From Arsenophonus nilaparvatae (GTDB taxonomy: Bacteria > Pseudomonadota > Gammaproteobacteria > Enterobacterales > Enterobacteriaceae), in the NCBI RefSeq assembly GCF_000757905.1, contig NZ_JRLH01000016.1: DNA of 64,000 nucleotides; one strand, written 5' to 3'. Under the pieces are notes generated by a model. It was not told where the DNA came from. It ran no database searches and saw only the letters and a program-made list of their open reading frames with translations. This document shows positions 48,058 through 57,455 of the stretch, one piece after another. The translations under genes were made by a program, and so were the position numbers. Numbering within the stretch: the stretch's first letter is position 1; every line of letters starts with the position of its first letter.

Positions 48058-49242
48058 ATGTCTAAAGAAAAATTTGAACGTAAAAAACCGCACGTTAACG
48101 TTGGTACAATCGGCCACGTTGACCATGGTAAAACAACTTTAACTGCAGCAATCACCACCGTATTAGCGAAAACTTATGGCGGTAGTGCACGTGCATTTGA
48201 TCAAATTGATAATGCACCGGAAGAAAAAGCGCGCGGTATCACAATTTCTACCTCTCACGTAGAATATGATACGCCAACCCGCCATTATGCCCACGTTGAT
48301 TGCCCAGGCCACGCAGATTATGTAAAAAACATGATCACCGGTGCGGCACAAATGGACGGCGCGATTTTAGTGGTTGCGGCAACAGATGGTCCAATGCCAC
48401 AAACACGTGAGCATATCCTATTAGGTCGCCAGGTAGGAGTTCCTTACATCATCGTTTTCCTGAACAAATGTGATATGGTAGATGATGAAGAGCTGCTGGA
48501 ATTGGTTGAAATGGAAGTGCGTGAGCTTCTTTCTCAGTATGATTTCCCAGGAGACGACACGCCGGTAATCAAAGGTTCAGCGTTGAAGGCGTTGGAAGGC
48601 GTTGCTGAGTGGGAAGAGAAAATTCTAGAGTTAGCGAAAGCATTAGATGACTACATCCCAGAGCCAGAGCGTGCGATAGATAAACCGTTCTTGTTGCCAA
48701 TCGAAGACGTATTTTCAATCTCAGGCCGTGGAACCGTAGTAACAGGCCGTGTAGAGCGTGGTGTAGTTAAGGTTGGTGAAGAAGTTGAAATCGTCGGAAT
48801 TAAAGAGACGACCAAAACGACGTGTACGGGCGTAGAAATGTTCCGCAAACTGCTGGACGAAGGTCGTGCAGGTGAGAACGTAGGTGTATTATTACGTGGT
48901 ACCAAGCGTGAAGATGTAGAGCGTGGTCAAGTATTAGCAAAACCAGGTTCAATTAATCCGCATACTCAATTTGAATCAGAAGTATATATTTTGAGCAAAG
49001 ATGAGGGCGGTCGCCACACGCCATTCTTTAAAGGTTACCGTCCACAGTTTTATTTTAGAACGACGGATGTAACGGGCACAATCGAGTTGCCAGAAGGCGT
49101 AGAGATGGTAATGCCAGGTGATAATATCAACATGAAAGTGACGTTGATAGCGCCAATCGCGATGGATGAAGGATTGCGTTTTGCGATCCGTGAAGGTGGC
49201 CGTACAGTCGGTGCCGGTGTCGTTGCTAAAATTATTGCTTAA
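48058..49242 (+). CDS. tufB: Elongation factor Tu, second copy
   Basis: A 394-residue EF-Tu with the same protein sequence as the copy at 13402-14586, and no nucleotide difference that I could find in the coding region other than the first base of the start codon (ATG here, GTG there) and the end of the stop codon. It is cotranscribed with the four upstream tRNAs as in E. coli; the leader AGAGGGACAATC provides the ribosome site. Identity over nearly 1.2 kb with unrelated flanks indicates ongoing gene conversion. Confidence 0.99.
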   Translation: MSKEKFERKKPHVNVGTIGHVDHGKTTLTAAITTVLAKTYGGSARAFDQIDNAPEEKARGITISTSHVEYDTPTRHYAHVDCPGHADYVKNMITGAAQMDGAILVVAATDGPMPQTREHILLGRQVGVPYIIVFLNKCDMVDDEELLELVEMEVRELLSQYDFPGDDTPVIKGSALKALEGVAEWEEKILELAKALDDYIPEPERAIDKPFLLPIEDVFSISGRGTVVTGRVERGVVKVGEEVEIVGIKETTKTTCTGVEMFRKLLDEGRAGENVGVLLRGTKREDVERGQVLAKPGSINPHTQFESEVYILSKDEGGRHTPFFKGYRPQFYFRTTDVTGTIELPEGVEMVMPGDNINMKVTLIAPIAMDEGLRFAIREGGRTVGAGVVAKIIA

Positions 49243-49264
49243 TCTTTAGAGCAATAATTGTAAA

Positions 49265-49289
49265 AAGGGCATCATCTGATGCCTTTTTT
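49265..49289 (+). terminator. tufB terminator
   Basis: GGCATCA (49268-49274) and TGATGCC (49277-49283) preceded by A-run and followed by TTTTTT, just downstream of the tufB stop. Confidence 0.85.
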
Positions 49290-49309
49290 ATACTAGCTTG
49301 GATAATTTA

Positions 49310-49366
49310 AGAACCTATCTCATCAATAGTTTATATGGTAGTTTAATTATTGGTGAGATAGGCTCT
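49310..49366. repeat. Long inverted repeat (22-bp arms) between tufB and secE
   Basis: Arms 49310-49331 and 49345-49366 are complementary at 19 of 22 positions, with the CCTATCTCA/TGAGATAGG core perfect, around a 13-nt AT-rich loop. Two of the three mismatches are G-T pairs in RNA. No T-run follows, so it is not a standard terminator, and one already exists just upstream. It could be a small non-autonomous element, an mRNA processing site for secE-nusG, or a relic. Confidence 0.75.
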
Positions 49367-49522
49367 GATTAAAGAATTATTGGATGTCTCTCAATAGTTG
49401 AATGTCATACTGGTTTATGGCGTAAAGTGAGATACAATAGTGGTATGTTTTATTTCGGTCAAATTTGAATTGTTTTACGAGGCAAATTGACTTTTTATTA
49501 TATCATAGTAGCGGGTTGATTT

Positions 49523-49906
49523 ATGAGTGTGAATAGCGATGCTCAAGAAAGCGGACGTAGTTTTGATGTAGCAAAATGGGTATTAGTCGCGATTCTTTTA
49601 GTTATTGCTATTGTTGGTAATTATTATTTCCGACAATACAATCTTGCATTACGTGTCATAGCAGTTGTTGCTATTGCCGCGCTTGCTGGTGGCATTGCAT
49701 TGTGGACAGCAAAAGGAAAAGCAACTTTAGTATTTGCTCGCGAAGCTCGTATTGAAATGCGTAAAGTCATTTGGCCAACGCGCCAGGAAACATTACAGAC
49801 AACATTAATTGTTGCGGCAGTTACTGCCGTTATGGCACTAATTCTTTGGGGATTAGATGGTATACTGGTGCGTTTAGTTTCATTTATTACAGGCCTGAGG
49901 TTCTAA
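49523..49906 (+). CDS. secE: SecE, preprotein translocase subunit
   Basis: A 127-residue protein, E. coli length, with three transmembrane segments (about 20-36, 45-62, 95-112). The third, with the preceding REARIEMRKVIWPTRQET amphipathic region, clamps SecY. It is the first gene of secE-nusG; the stop is one base from the nusG ATG. Confidence 0.97.
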   Translation: MSVNSDAQESGRSFDVAKWVLVAILLVIAIVGNYYFRQYNLALRVIAVVAIAALAGGIALWTAKGKATLVFAREARIEMRKVIWPTRQETLQTTLIVAAVTAVMALILWGLDGILVRLVSFITGLRF

Positions 49907-49907
49907 G

Positions 49908-50453
49908 ATGTCTGAATCCCCTAAAAAACGCTGGTATGTTATTCAAGCATTTTCTGGTTTTGAAGCTAGAGTTGCCCAGTCATTGCGTGAACATATCAAG
50001 TTGCATGATATGGAAGATAAGTTTGGTGAAGTGATGGTGCCAACCGAAGAAGTTATGGAAATTCGAAGTGGCCAACGTCGTAAAAGTGAACGAAAATTCT
50101 TTCCAGGATATGTTTTAGTTCAAATGACTATGGATGATGCTAGCTGGCATTTAGTGCGCAGTGTACCACGTGTTATGGGTTTTATTGGTGGTACACCAGA
50201 TCGCCCAGCTCCTATTAGCGATAAAGAAGTTGATGCGATTATGAATCGCTTGCAGCAAGTAGGGGATAAGCTGCGACCCAAAACACTGTTTGAGCCAGGA
50301 GAAATGGTTCGTGTTAGTGATGGTCCATTTGCAGATTTCAACGGTGTGGTTGAAGAAGTTGATTATGAAAAGAGCCGTCTTAAAGTATCGGTTTCTATTT
50401 TCGGTCGTGCAACACCGGTAGAATTAGATTTTAGTCAAGTAGAAAAAGTGTAA
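49908..50453 (+). CDS. nusG: NusG, transcription elongation/antitermination factor
   Basis: A 181-residue protein, E. coli length. The NGN domain (about 8-110) binds RNA polymerase beta-prime, and the KOW domain (about 128-181, GEMVRVSDGPFADFNGVVEE) binds Rho or S10, coupling transcription with translation. Part of secE-nusG. Confidence 0.98.
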   Translation: MSESPKKRWYVIQAFSGFEARVAQSLREHIKLHDMEDKFGEVMVPTEEVMEIRSGQRRKSERKFFPGYVLVQMTMDDASWHLVRSVPRVMGFIGGTPDRPAPISDKEVDAIMNRLQQVGDKLRPKTLFEPGEMVRVSDGPFADFNGVVEEVDYEKSRLKVSVSIFGRATPVELDFSQVEKV

Positions 50454-50475
50454 TACACTTGGCAACTTGCTAAAG

Positions 50476-50507
50476 GCGGGAAATTTAGCTACAATTTCGC
50501 GCTTTTA
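50476..50507 (+). terminator. nusG terminator
   Basis: GCGGGAAATT (50476-50485) pairs, with one mismatch, with AATTTCGCGC (50493-50502) and is followed by TTTT. Confidence 0.75.
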
Positions 50508-50596
50508 TTTTTTATGGTCTGAAAATTGCACAGGTCATTATATACACAGGGGAGCTTCATAATTGAAGCGACATTACCCAATTAGAGGAAATATGC

Positions 50597-51025
50597 ATGG
50601 CTAAGAAAGTACAAGCCTATGTTAAGCTGCAAGTTGCAGCAGGCATGGCTAATCCTAGTCCTCCTGTTGGTCCAGCTTTGGGTCAGCAAGGTGTGAATAT
50701 CATGGAATTTTGTAAAGCGTTTAATGCTAAGACAGATAGCTTAGAAAAAGGCTTGCCAATTCCAGTTGTAATTACTGTCTATTCAGACCGTTCATTTACA
50801 TTTATAACCAAGACACCACCTGCCGCCGTATTACTGAAAAAAGCAGCAGGTGTTAAATCAGGTTCAGGTACACCAAATAAAGAGAAAGTTGGTAAAGTAA
50901 CCAGCGCACAAATTCGTGAAATTGCTGAAACTAAAGCTGCGGATATGACAGGGGCTGATATTGAAGCGATGATGCGTTCAATTGAAGGTACTGCTCGTTC
51001 CATGGGCTTGGTGGTGGAGGGTTAA
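50597..51025 (+). CDS. rplK: 50S ribosomal protein uL11
   Basis: A 142-residue protein of the GTPase-associated centre, E. coli length; required for RelA activation and target of thiopeptides. The proline-rich PSPPVGPALGQQGVNIMEF hinge and lysines methylated by PrmA are conserved. First gene of the L11 operon, which in E. coli is repressed by L1 binding to the leader; the 90-nt leader here (from about 50507) could carry that site. TAGAGGA precedes the ATG. Confidence 0.99.
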   Translation: MAKKVQAYVKLQVAAGMANPSPPVGPALGQQGVNIMEFCKAFNAKTDSLEKGLPIPVVITVYSDRSFTFITKTPPAAVLLKKAAGVKSGSGTPNKEKVGKVTSAQIREIAETKAADMTGADIEAMMRSIEGTARSMGLVVEG

Positions 51026-51028
51026 TCA

Positions 51029-51730
51029 ATGGCTAAACTAACCAAGCGTATGCGCAATATCCGTGAAAAGATTGATGCAACTAAACAATATGATATTACT
51101 GAAGCAATTACACTCTTGAAAGAATTAGCGACGGCTAAATTTGTAGAAAGCGTTGACGTTGCAGTTAATCTTGGTATTGATGCACGTAAATCTGATCAAA
51201 ATGTTCGTGGGGCAACTGTTTTGCCGCATGGTACCGGTCGTTCTGTTCGTGTTGCGGTATTTACTCAAGGAGCAAATGCTGAAGCTGCAACAGCTGCTGG
51301 AGCTGAATTAGTTGGTATGGAAGAACTGGCTGATAAAATTAAAAAGGGTGAAATGGACTTTGATGTTGTTATTGCTTCGCCAGACGCAATGCGCATTGTT
51401 GGCCAGTTAGGTCAGATTTTAGGACCTCGTGGCTTAATGCCAAATCCTAAAGTTGGTACAGTAACGCCTAATATCGCTGAAGCGGTTCAAAATGCCAAAG
51501 CTGGTCAGATCCGTTATCGTAATGATAAAAACGGTATCATTCATACCACTATCGGTAAAGTTGATTTTGACGATAGTAAATTAAAAGAAAACCTTGAAGC
51601 ACTATTGGTTGCGTTGAAAAAAGCAAAACCCTCTTCTGCTAAAGGTGTTTATATTAAGAAAATTAGCCTATCTACTACGATGGGAGCAGGAGTTGCTGTT
51701 GATCAAGCAGGATTATCTGCGTCAGCATAA
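51029..51730 (+). CDS. rplA: 50S ribosomal protein uL1
   Basis: A 233-residue protein (E. coli 234) of the mobile L1 stalk that moves E-site tRNA and represses its own operon. Conserved GPRGLMPNPKVGTVT lies near residue 132. Three bases after rplK, so coupled. Confidence 0.99.
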   Translation: MAKLTKRMRNIREKIDATKQYDITEAITLLKELATAKFVESVDVAVNLGIDARKSDQNVRGATVLPHGTGRSVRVAVFTQGANAEAATAAGAELVGMEELADKIKKGEMDFDVVIASPDAMRIVGQLGQILGPRGLMPNPKVGTVTPNIAEAVQNAKAGQIRYRNDKNGIIHTTIGKVDFDDSKLKENLEALLVALKKAKPSSAKGVYIKKISLSTTMGAGVAVDQAGLSASA

Positions 51731-51751
51731 TTTTTGAGTATCATTTTTAGC

Positions 51752-52030
51752 TTTACCTTTGTGTTAAATTTGTATAGAATTTGGCGCCTTATGTTTGCTA
51801 TTTCTATTTTAAACAGAAAATAGCAAACGCTGAATTTAGGTTGGTGCCTGGCCTTATCCAGGCCCCGTCCAAGACCGTAGGTGTAAGTGATTACTTAATA
51901 TCCTACGTAGACGGTGACAGAGCCACTAAGATTAATTTCTGGATTCTGCTCACCGTATTTAACGCTCAAACATATGGGATGTTTTGAGTGATGTGAGTCC
52001 CGGGGTAACCCGGTTAATCCAGGAGCAAGA
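51752..52030 (+). promoter_or_regulatory. rplJ promoter and L10(L12)4-binding leader
   Basis: TTTACC (51752-51757), 17 bp, TAGAAT (51775-51780) forms the promoter. The leader contains GGTTGGTGCCTGGCC, TATCCAGGCC and GTAGACGGTGACAG, matching the E. coli rplJ leader where L10 with L12 binds and represses translation. A 68-codon open frame runs through it but has no protein homology that I recognise. Confidence 0.82.
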
Positions 52031-52035
52031 AGCTA

Positions 52036-52533
52036 ATGGCACTAAATCTTCAAGACAAACAAGCGATTGTTGCTGAAGTCAGCGAAGTAGCCAAAGGTGC
52101 GCTGTCTGCAGTTGTCGCGGATTCTCGTGGTGTAGCTGTAGATAAAATGACTGAACTGCGTAAAGCAGGTCGCGAAGCAGGTGTTTATCTGCGTGTTGTT
52201 CGTAATACGTTGATGCGCCGTGTTGTTGAAGGTACTGCTTATGAGTGCCTCAAAGAAGCGTTTATTGGTCCAACCTTGATTGCTTTTTCTAATGAACATC
52301 CGGGCGCAGCAGCTCGTTTGTTTAAAGAATTCGCGAAAGCGAATCCAGCATTCGAGATTAAAGCAGCAGCCTTTGAAGGAGAGCTTATCCCAGCGAATCA
52401 AATCGATCGTTTGGCAACTCTTCCAACTTACGAAGAAGCAATTGCGCGTCTGATGTCAACCATGAAAGAAGCCTCTGCAGGTAAATTGGTTCGAACTCTG
52501 GCGGCACTACGCGATCAGAAAGAAGCTGCTTAA
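52036..52533 (+). CDS. rplJ: 50S ribosomal protein uL10
   Basis: A 165-residue protein, E. coli length, forming the base of the L12 stalk. N-terminal 23S-binding domain and a C-terminal helix that holds L12 dimers. It represses the rplJL unit through the leader upstream. AGGAGCAAG precedes the ATG. Confidence 0.99.
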   Translation: MALNLQDKQAIVAEVSEVAKGALSAVVADSRGVAVDKMTELRKAGREAGVYLRVVRNTLMRRVVEGTAYECLKEAFIGPTLIAFSNEHPGAAARLFKEFAKANPAFEIKAAAFEGELIPANQIDRLATLPTYEEAIARLMSTMKEASAGKLVRTLAALRDQKEAA

Positions 52534-52594
52534 AGCTATTTCCGTTGTTGCTTTTTAACGTATAAAATATTTCTGAATTTTAGGAACCCTTGTT

Positions 52595-52966
52595 ATGTCT
52601 GTAATAACTAAAGAACAAATTCTTGATGCAGTTGCAGAAATGTCTGTAATGGACGTTGTTGCACTGATCACTATGATGGAAGAGAAGTTTGGCGTTTCTG
52701 CTGCGGCAGCAGTCGCAGTTGCTGCACCAGGTGCAGCTGAAGCAGTTGAAGAAAAAACTGAATTTGATGTTATCTTGTCTGCTATTGGTGCTAACAAAGT
52801 TGCGGTTATTAAAGCTGTTCGTACAGCAACTGGCTTAGGACTAAAAGAAGCTAAAGAAATGGTAGAATCAGCGCCAGCAACAATTAAAGAAGCAGTAAGC
52901 AAAGACGAATCTGAAACATTGAAGAAATCGCTGGAAGACGCGGGTGCTTCTGTTGAAGTTAAATAA
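52595..52966 (+). CDS. rplL: 50S ribosomal protein bL12 (L7/L12)
   Basis: A 123-residue stalk protein (E. coli 121), present in several copies per ribosome. N-terminal dimerisation domain (1-32), Ala-rich hinge (about 35-52) and a C-terminal factor-binding domain with LKEAKEMVESAPATIKEAV. It is separated from rpoB by an attenuator. Confidence 0.99.
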   Translation: MSVITKEQILDAVAEMSVMDVVALITMMEEKFGVSAAAAVAVAAPGAAEAVEEKTEFDVILSAIGANKVAVIKAVRTATGLGLKEAKEMVESAPATIKEAVSKDESETLKKSLEDAGASVEVK

Positions 52967-52983
52967 GCTTTGCTTTAAGTTGG

Positions 52984-53036
52984 CAGCCTAATTTTATAGG
53001 CTGACGGCTGGTGATTTTTTAGTCACCAGCCTTTTT
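52984..53036 (+). terminator. rplL-rpoB attenuator
   Basis: A small hairpin CAGCCT/AGGCTG (52984-53003) precedes a strong hairpin GGCTGGTGA (53006-53014)/TCACCAGCC (53023-53031) followed by TTTTT. In E. coli an attenuator here lets about one fifth of transcripts into rpoBC. Confidence 0.87.
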
Positions 53037-53311
53037 GCGCTATAAAGTGTATTAGGGTATCAGTAATATTTCACACTGTTTAGTTACTGAGTGATCCTTT
53101 CAATGCTTTTTGCTATTGACGACTTAATATACTGCGTTTATGACTCTGACAATTAAAGCTTGGTAGTTATATAATGCAATGAAATGATTTAAGAGTAATA
53201 GCAATAAGTATTATGGAAAATAATCTGTTTTCCGTTCCAAAAAATAGTGTTGCAGATGCTGTCCTTTAGGACGGACAGAGTGGGCCACTGATCAGCAAGC
53301 TGAGGAACCCT
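53037..53311 (+). other. rpoB leader region
   Basis: About 275 bp with no gene. It includes a short hairpin CTGTCC-TTTA-GGACGGACAG at about 53259-53278 shortly before rpoB. In E. coli this interval contains an RNase III processing site; none could be proven here by eye. GAGGAAC precedes the rpoB ATG. Confidence 0.5.
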
Positions 53312-56300
53312 ATGGTTTACTCCTATACCGAGAAAAAACGTATTCGTAAGGATTTTGGCAAACGTCCGCAAGTTTTGGATGTTCCTTATCTTTTATCTAT
53401 CCAACTTGACTCGTTCGCTAAATTTATCGAGCAAGATTTAGAAGGTCAGAATGGGCTGGAAGCAGCATTCCGTTCTGTATTTCCAATTCAAAGCTATAGT
53501 GGCAATGCTGAATTGCAATATGTTAGCTATCGTCTTGGTGAACCTGTATTTGATGTTAAAGAATGTCAGATCCGTGGTGTCACTTATTCTGCTCCTTTAC
53601 GGGTTAAGCTACGCCTTGTTATTTACGAGCGTGAAGCACCAGAAGGCACAGTAAAGGATATAAAAGAGCAAGAAGTTTACATGGGTGAAATTCCACTCAT
53701 GACAGATAATGGTACTTTTATTATCAATGGTACAGAGCGTGTTATTGTCTCTCAATTACATCGCAGCCCTGGTGTATTTTTTGATAGTGATAAAGGTAAA
53801 ACCCATTCTTCAGGTAAGGTATTATATAATGCACGCATTATTCCTTACCGTGGTTCATGGTTAGATTTTGAATTTGATCCTAAAGATAATCTTTTCGTTC
53901 GTATTGATCGCCGTCGTAAATTACCGGCGACCATTATTCTACGTGCGATGGATTATGGTACCGGAGAAATCCTCAATCTCTTTTTTGAGAAAACGATTTT
54001 CCAAATCAGTGATAATAAACTGTTGATGACGTTGATACCTGAACGTTTGCGTGGTGAAACGGCTTCTTTTGATATTGAAGCCAACGGTAAAGTCTATATT
54101 GAAAAGGGCCGCCGTATTACTGGACGTCACATTCGTCAGCTAGAAAAAGACCAAGTCAGCAGCATTGAAGTACCTGTTGAGTATATTGCTGGTAAAGTGG
54201 TAGCTAAAGATTACATTGATGAAAGTACCGGCGAATTAATCTGTACAGCTAATACAGAGCTTTCTCTGGATATGTTGGCACGTCTAAGTCAAGGCGGTCA
54301 TAAAACCATTGAGACCTTATTTACTAATGACTTAGATCATGGTGCGTATATTTCAGAAACATTGCGTACTGATCCAACAAATGATCGTTTAAGTGCATTA
54401 GTTGAAATTTACCGTATGATGCGTCCAGGCGAGCCACCTACTCGCGAAGCGGCAGAAAATCTGTTTGAGAACTTATTCTTTTCTGAAGAACGTTATGATC
54501 TTTCCGCTGTAGGGCGCATGAAATTTAATCGCTCACTAGATCGTGAAGCAATTGAAGGCTCAAGCATCTTAAGTAAACAAGATATCATTGATGTGATGAA
54601 AAAACTCATTGGTATTCGTAACGGTAAAGGTGAAGTTGATGATATTGACCATTTAGGTAACCGTCGTATTCGTTCGGTTGGCGAAATGGCTGAAAATCAG
54701 TTCCGAGTTGGTTTAGTGCGAGTTGAGCGTGCGGTTAAAGAGCGTTTATCATTAGGTGATTTAGATGCATTAATGCCTCAGGACATGATTAACGCGAAGC
54801 CTATTTCTGCTGCGGTTAAAGAGTTTTTTGGTTCCAGCCAATTATCGCAGTTTATGGATCAGAATAACCCACTGTCTGAAATCACACATAAACGTCGTAT
54901 TTCAGCATTAGGGCCAGGTGGATTAACACGTGAACGAGCTGGCTTTGAAGTTCGTGACGTACATCCAACGCACTACGGACGTGTATGTCCAATTGAAACA
55001 CCTGAAGGACCAAATATCGGTTTGATTAACTCATTGTCTGTCTATGCACAAACCAATGAGTATGGTTTTTTGGAAACGCCTTATCGTTTGGTACGAGATG
55101 GTATCGTTACTGATGAAATTCATTATTTGTCAGCGATTGAAGAAGGTAACTACATCATTGCTCAGGCGAATACTGTTTTAGATGATGATGGTCGGTTTGT
55201 TGAAGAATTAATCACTTGCCGTAATAAAGGTGAATCCAGTTTATTCAGCCAAGATCAAGTGGAATATATGGACGTTTCAACCCAGCAGGTTGTTTCTGTT
55301 GGAGCTTCATTAATTCCATTCCTTGAGCATGATGACGCAAACCGTGCATTGATGGGCGCGAACATGCAACGTCAGGCGGTACCGACGTTACGCTCAGATA
55401 AACCATTGGTTGGAACGGGTATGGAGCGTGCTGTTGCTGTTGACTCTGGGGTAACAGCGGTAGCTAAACGTGGTGGTACCGTTCAGTATGTTGACGCTTC
55501 ACGTATTGTTATCAAAGTTAATGAAGATGAAATGTATCCTGGTGAAGCTGGCATTGATATCTATAATCTGACTAAATATACGCGTTCTAATCAGAACACT
55601 TGTATTAATCAAATGCCATGTGTTTCGCTCGGTGAACCGATTGAACGCGGTGATGTTTTGGCTGATGGACCATCGACTGATTTAGGTGAATTGGCGCTTG
55701 GTCAAAATATGCGCGTGGCGTTCATGCCCTGGAATGGTTACAACTTTGAAGATTCTATTTTGGTATCTGAACGAGTGGTACAGGAAGATCGTTTCACCAC
55801 CATTCATATTCAGGAATTAGCTTGTGTATCGCGTGATACTAAGTTAGGGCCAGAAGAGATTACGGCAGATATTCCTAACGTAGGTGAAGCTGCATTATCC
55901 AAATTGGATGAATCAGGTATTGTTTATATCGGTGCTGAAGTAACGGGCGGCGACATTCTGGTTGGTAAGGTAACACCGAAAGGTGAAACGCAATTAACGC
56001 CAGAAGAGAAATTGTTGCGCGCCATTTTTGGTGAAAAAGCTTCTGATGTTAAAGATTCTTCACTGCGGGTACCAAATGGGGTATCAGGAACGGTTATTGA
56101 TGTACAAGTCTTTACCCGTGATGGCGTAGAGAAAGATAAACGTGCGTTAGAAATCGAAGAAATGCAGCTTCGTGATGCGAAGAAAGACTTAACTGAAGAG
56201 TTGCGTATCTTTGAAGCAGGTCTATTTGCCCGTATCCGAGCAGTACTAACTAATGGCGGTATTGAAGGTGAAAAACTGGATAAATTACCGCGTGAACGTT

Positions 56301-57340
56301 GGTTAGAATTATCCTTAAAGGATGAAGAAAAACAAAACCAGCTAGAGCAATTAGCTGAGCAGTATGATGAGCTGAAAGCTGAATTTGAGAAGAAGCTAGA
56401 GGCTAAACGTCGTAAGATCACTCAAGGTGATGATTTAGCGCCAGGCGTATTGAAAATCGTTAAAGTTTATTTGGCAGTAAAACGCCAAATCCAACCGGGC
56501 GATAAAATGGCCGGCCGGCATGGTAACAAAGGTGTTATTTCAAAAATAAACCCTGTTGAAGACATGCCTTACGATGAAAGTGGTAACCCTGTTGATATCG
56601 TTTTGAACCCACTGGGCGTACCATCACGTATGAATATTGGTCAAATTCTGGAAACCCATTTGGGGATGGCTGCTAAAGGTATTGGTGATAAAATCAATGC
56701 CATGCTGAAACAACAGCGTGAAGTAGCCAAATTGAGAGAATTTATTCAGAAAGCTTATGACTTAGGAGATGATCCTCGTCAAAAAGTTGATCTCAGTACC
56801 TTTTCTGATGAACAAGTTCTGCGGTTAGCACATAATTTGAAGAAAGGTATGCCAATTGCGACACCGGTCTTTGATGGTGCAAAAGAAAAGGAAATCAAAG
56901 AACTATTGACTTTAGCTGAGTTGCCGACTTCCGGTCAGATTACATTGTATGATGGTCGTACAGGCGAGAAATTTGAACGTCAGGTGACAGTTGGCTATAT
57001 GTATATGCTAAAACTGAATCATCTTGTTGATGATAAAATGCATGCACGTTCAACAGGCTCCTATAGTCTGGTTACTCAACAACCGTTGGGTGGTAAAGCA
57101 CAGTTTGGTGGTCAGCGTTTTGGTGAGATGGAAGTTTGGGCTCTGGAAGCATATGGCGCCGCTTACACCTTGCAAGAAATGCTTACCGTTAAATCCGATG
57201 ATGTGAACGGACGTACTAAGATGTATAAAAACATCGTAGACGGCAACCATCAGATGGAACCAGGGATGCCGGAGTCTTTCAATGTATTATTGAAAGAGAT
57301 CCGTTCGCTGGGTATTAACATCGAACTGGAAGACGAGTAA
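53312..57340 (+). CDS. rpoB: RNA polymerase beta subunit
   Basis: A 1342-residue catalytic subunit, exactly the E. coli length. The rifampicin pocket reads SSQLSQFMDQNNPLSEITHK followed by RRISALGPGG, with the wild-type Asp516, His526 and Ser531 equivalents, so it predicts rifampicin sensitivity. Other blocks: GRVCPIETPEGPNIGL, PWNGYNFEDSI, GDKMAGRHGNKGV. It ends 115 bp before rpoC and is cotranscribed with it. Confidence 0.99.
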   Translation: MVYSYTEKKRIRKDFGKRPQVLDVPYLLSIQLDSFAKFIEQDLEGQNGLEAAFRSVFPIQSYSGNAELQYVSYRLGEPVFDVKECQIRGVTYSAPLRVKLRLVIYEREAPEGTVKDIKEQEVYMGEIPLMTDNGTFIINGTERVIVSQLHRSPGVFFDSDKGKTHSSGKVLYNARIIPYRGSWLDFEFDPKDNLFVRIDRRRKLPATIILRAMDYGTGEILNLFFEKTIFQISDNKLLMTLIPERLRGETASFDIEANGKVYIEKGRRITGRHIRQLEKDQVSSIEVPVEYIAGKVVAKDYIDESTGELICTANTELSLDMLARLSQGGHKTIETLFTNDLDHGAYISETLRTDPTNDRLSALVEIYRMMRPGEPPTREAAENLFENLFFSEERYDLSAVGRMKFNRSLDREAIEGSSILSKQDIIDVMKKLIGIRNGKGEVDDIDHLGNRRIRSVGEMAENQFRVGLVRVERAVKERLSLGDLDALMPQDMINAKPISAAVKEFFGSSQLSQFMDQNNPLSEITHKRRISALGPGGLTRERAGFEVRDVHPTHYGRVCPIETPEGPNIGLINSLSVYAQTNEYGFLETPYRLVRDGIVTDEIHYLSAIEEGNYIIAQANTVLDDDGRFVEELITCRNKGESSLFSQDQVEYMDVSTQQVVSVGASLIPFLEHDDANRALMGANMQRQAVPTLRSDKPLVGTGMERAVAVDSGVTAVAKRGGTVQYVDASRIVIKVNEDEMYPGEAGIDIYNLTKYTRSNQNTCINQMPCVSLGEPIERGDVLADGPSTDLGELALGQNMRVAFMPWNGYNFEDSILVSERVVQEDRFTTIHIQELACVSRDTKLGPEEITADIPNVGEAALSKLDESGIVYIGAEVTGGDILVGKVTPKGETQLTPEEKLLRAIFGEKASDVKDSSLRVPNGVSGTVIDVQVFTRDGVEKDKRALEIEEMQLRDAKKDLTEELRIFEAGLFARIRAVLTNGGIEGEKLDKLPRERWLELSLKDEEKQNQLEQLAEQYDELKAEFEKKLEAKRRKITQGDDLAPGVLKIVKVYLAVKRQIQPGDKMAGRHGNKGVISKINPVEDMPYDESGNPVDIVLNPLGVPSRMNIGQILETHLGMAAKGIGDKINAMLKQQREVAKLREFIQKAYDLGDDPRQKVDLSTFSDEQVLRLAHNLKKGMPIATPVFDGAKEKEIKELLTLAELPTSGQITLYDGRTGEKFERQVTVGYMYMLKLNHLVDDKMHARSTGSYSLVTQQPLGGKAQFGGQRFGEMEVWALEAYGAAYTLQEMLTVKSDDVNGRTKMYKNIVDGNHQMEPGMPESFNVLLKEIRSLGINIELEDE

Positions 57341-57455
57341 TAAGTGATGTTGTAAAGCTTAGTCGCGACTAAGCTTTATAAATTGTTACACTGGGTTTAG
57401 GAGGAAGTGGGTAAAACCGCTTCCTCGCAGGTTTAACTCCGACAGGAGCCATTCC

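Noticed and set aside
51781..51987. 68-codon open frame upstream of rplJ
   Set aside because: It lies entirely in the L10-binding leader, whose RNA motifs match E. coli; the translation resembles nothing and has no ribosome site.
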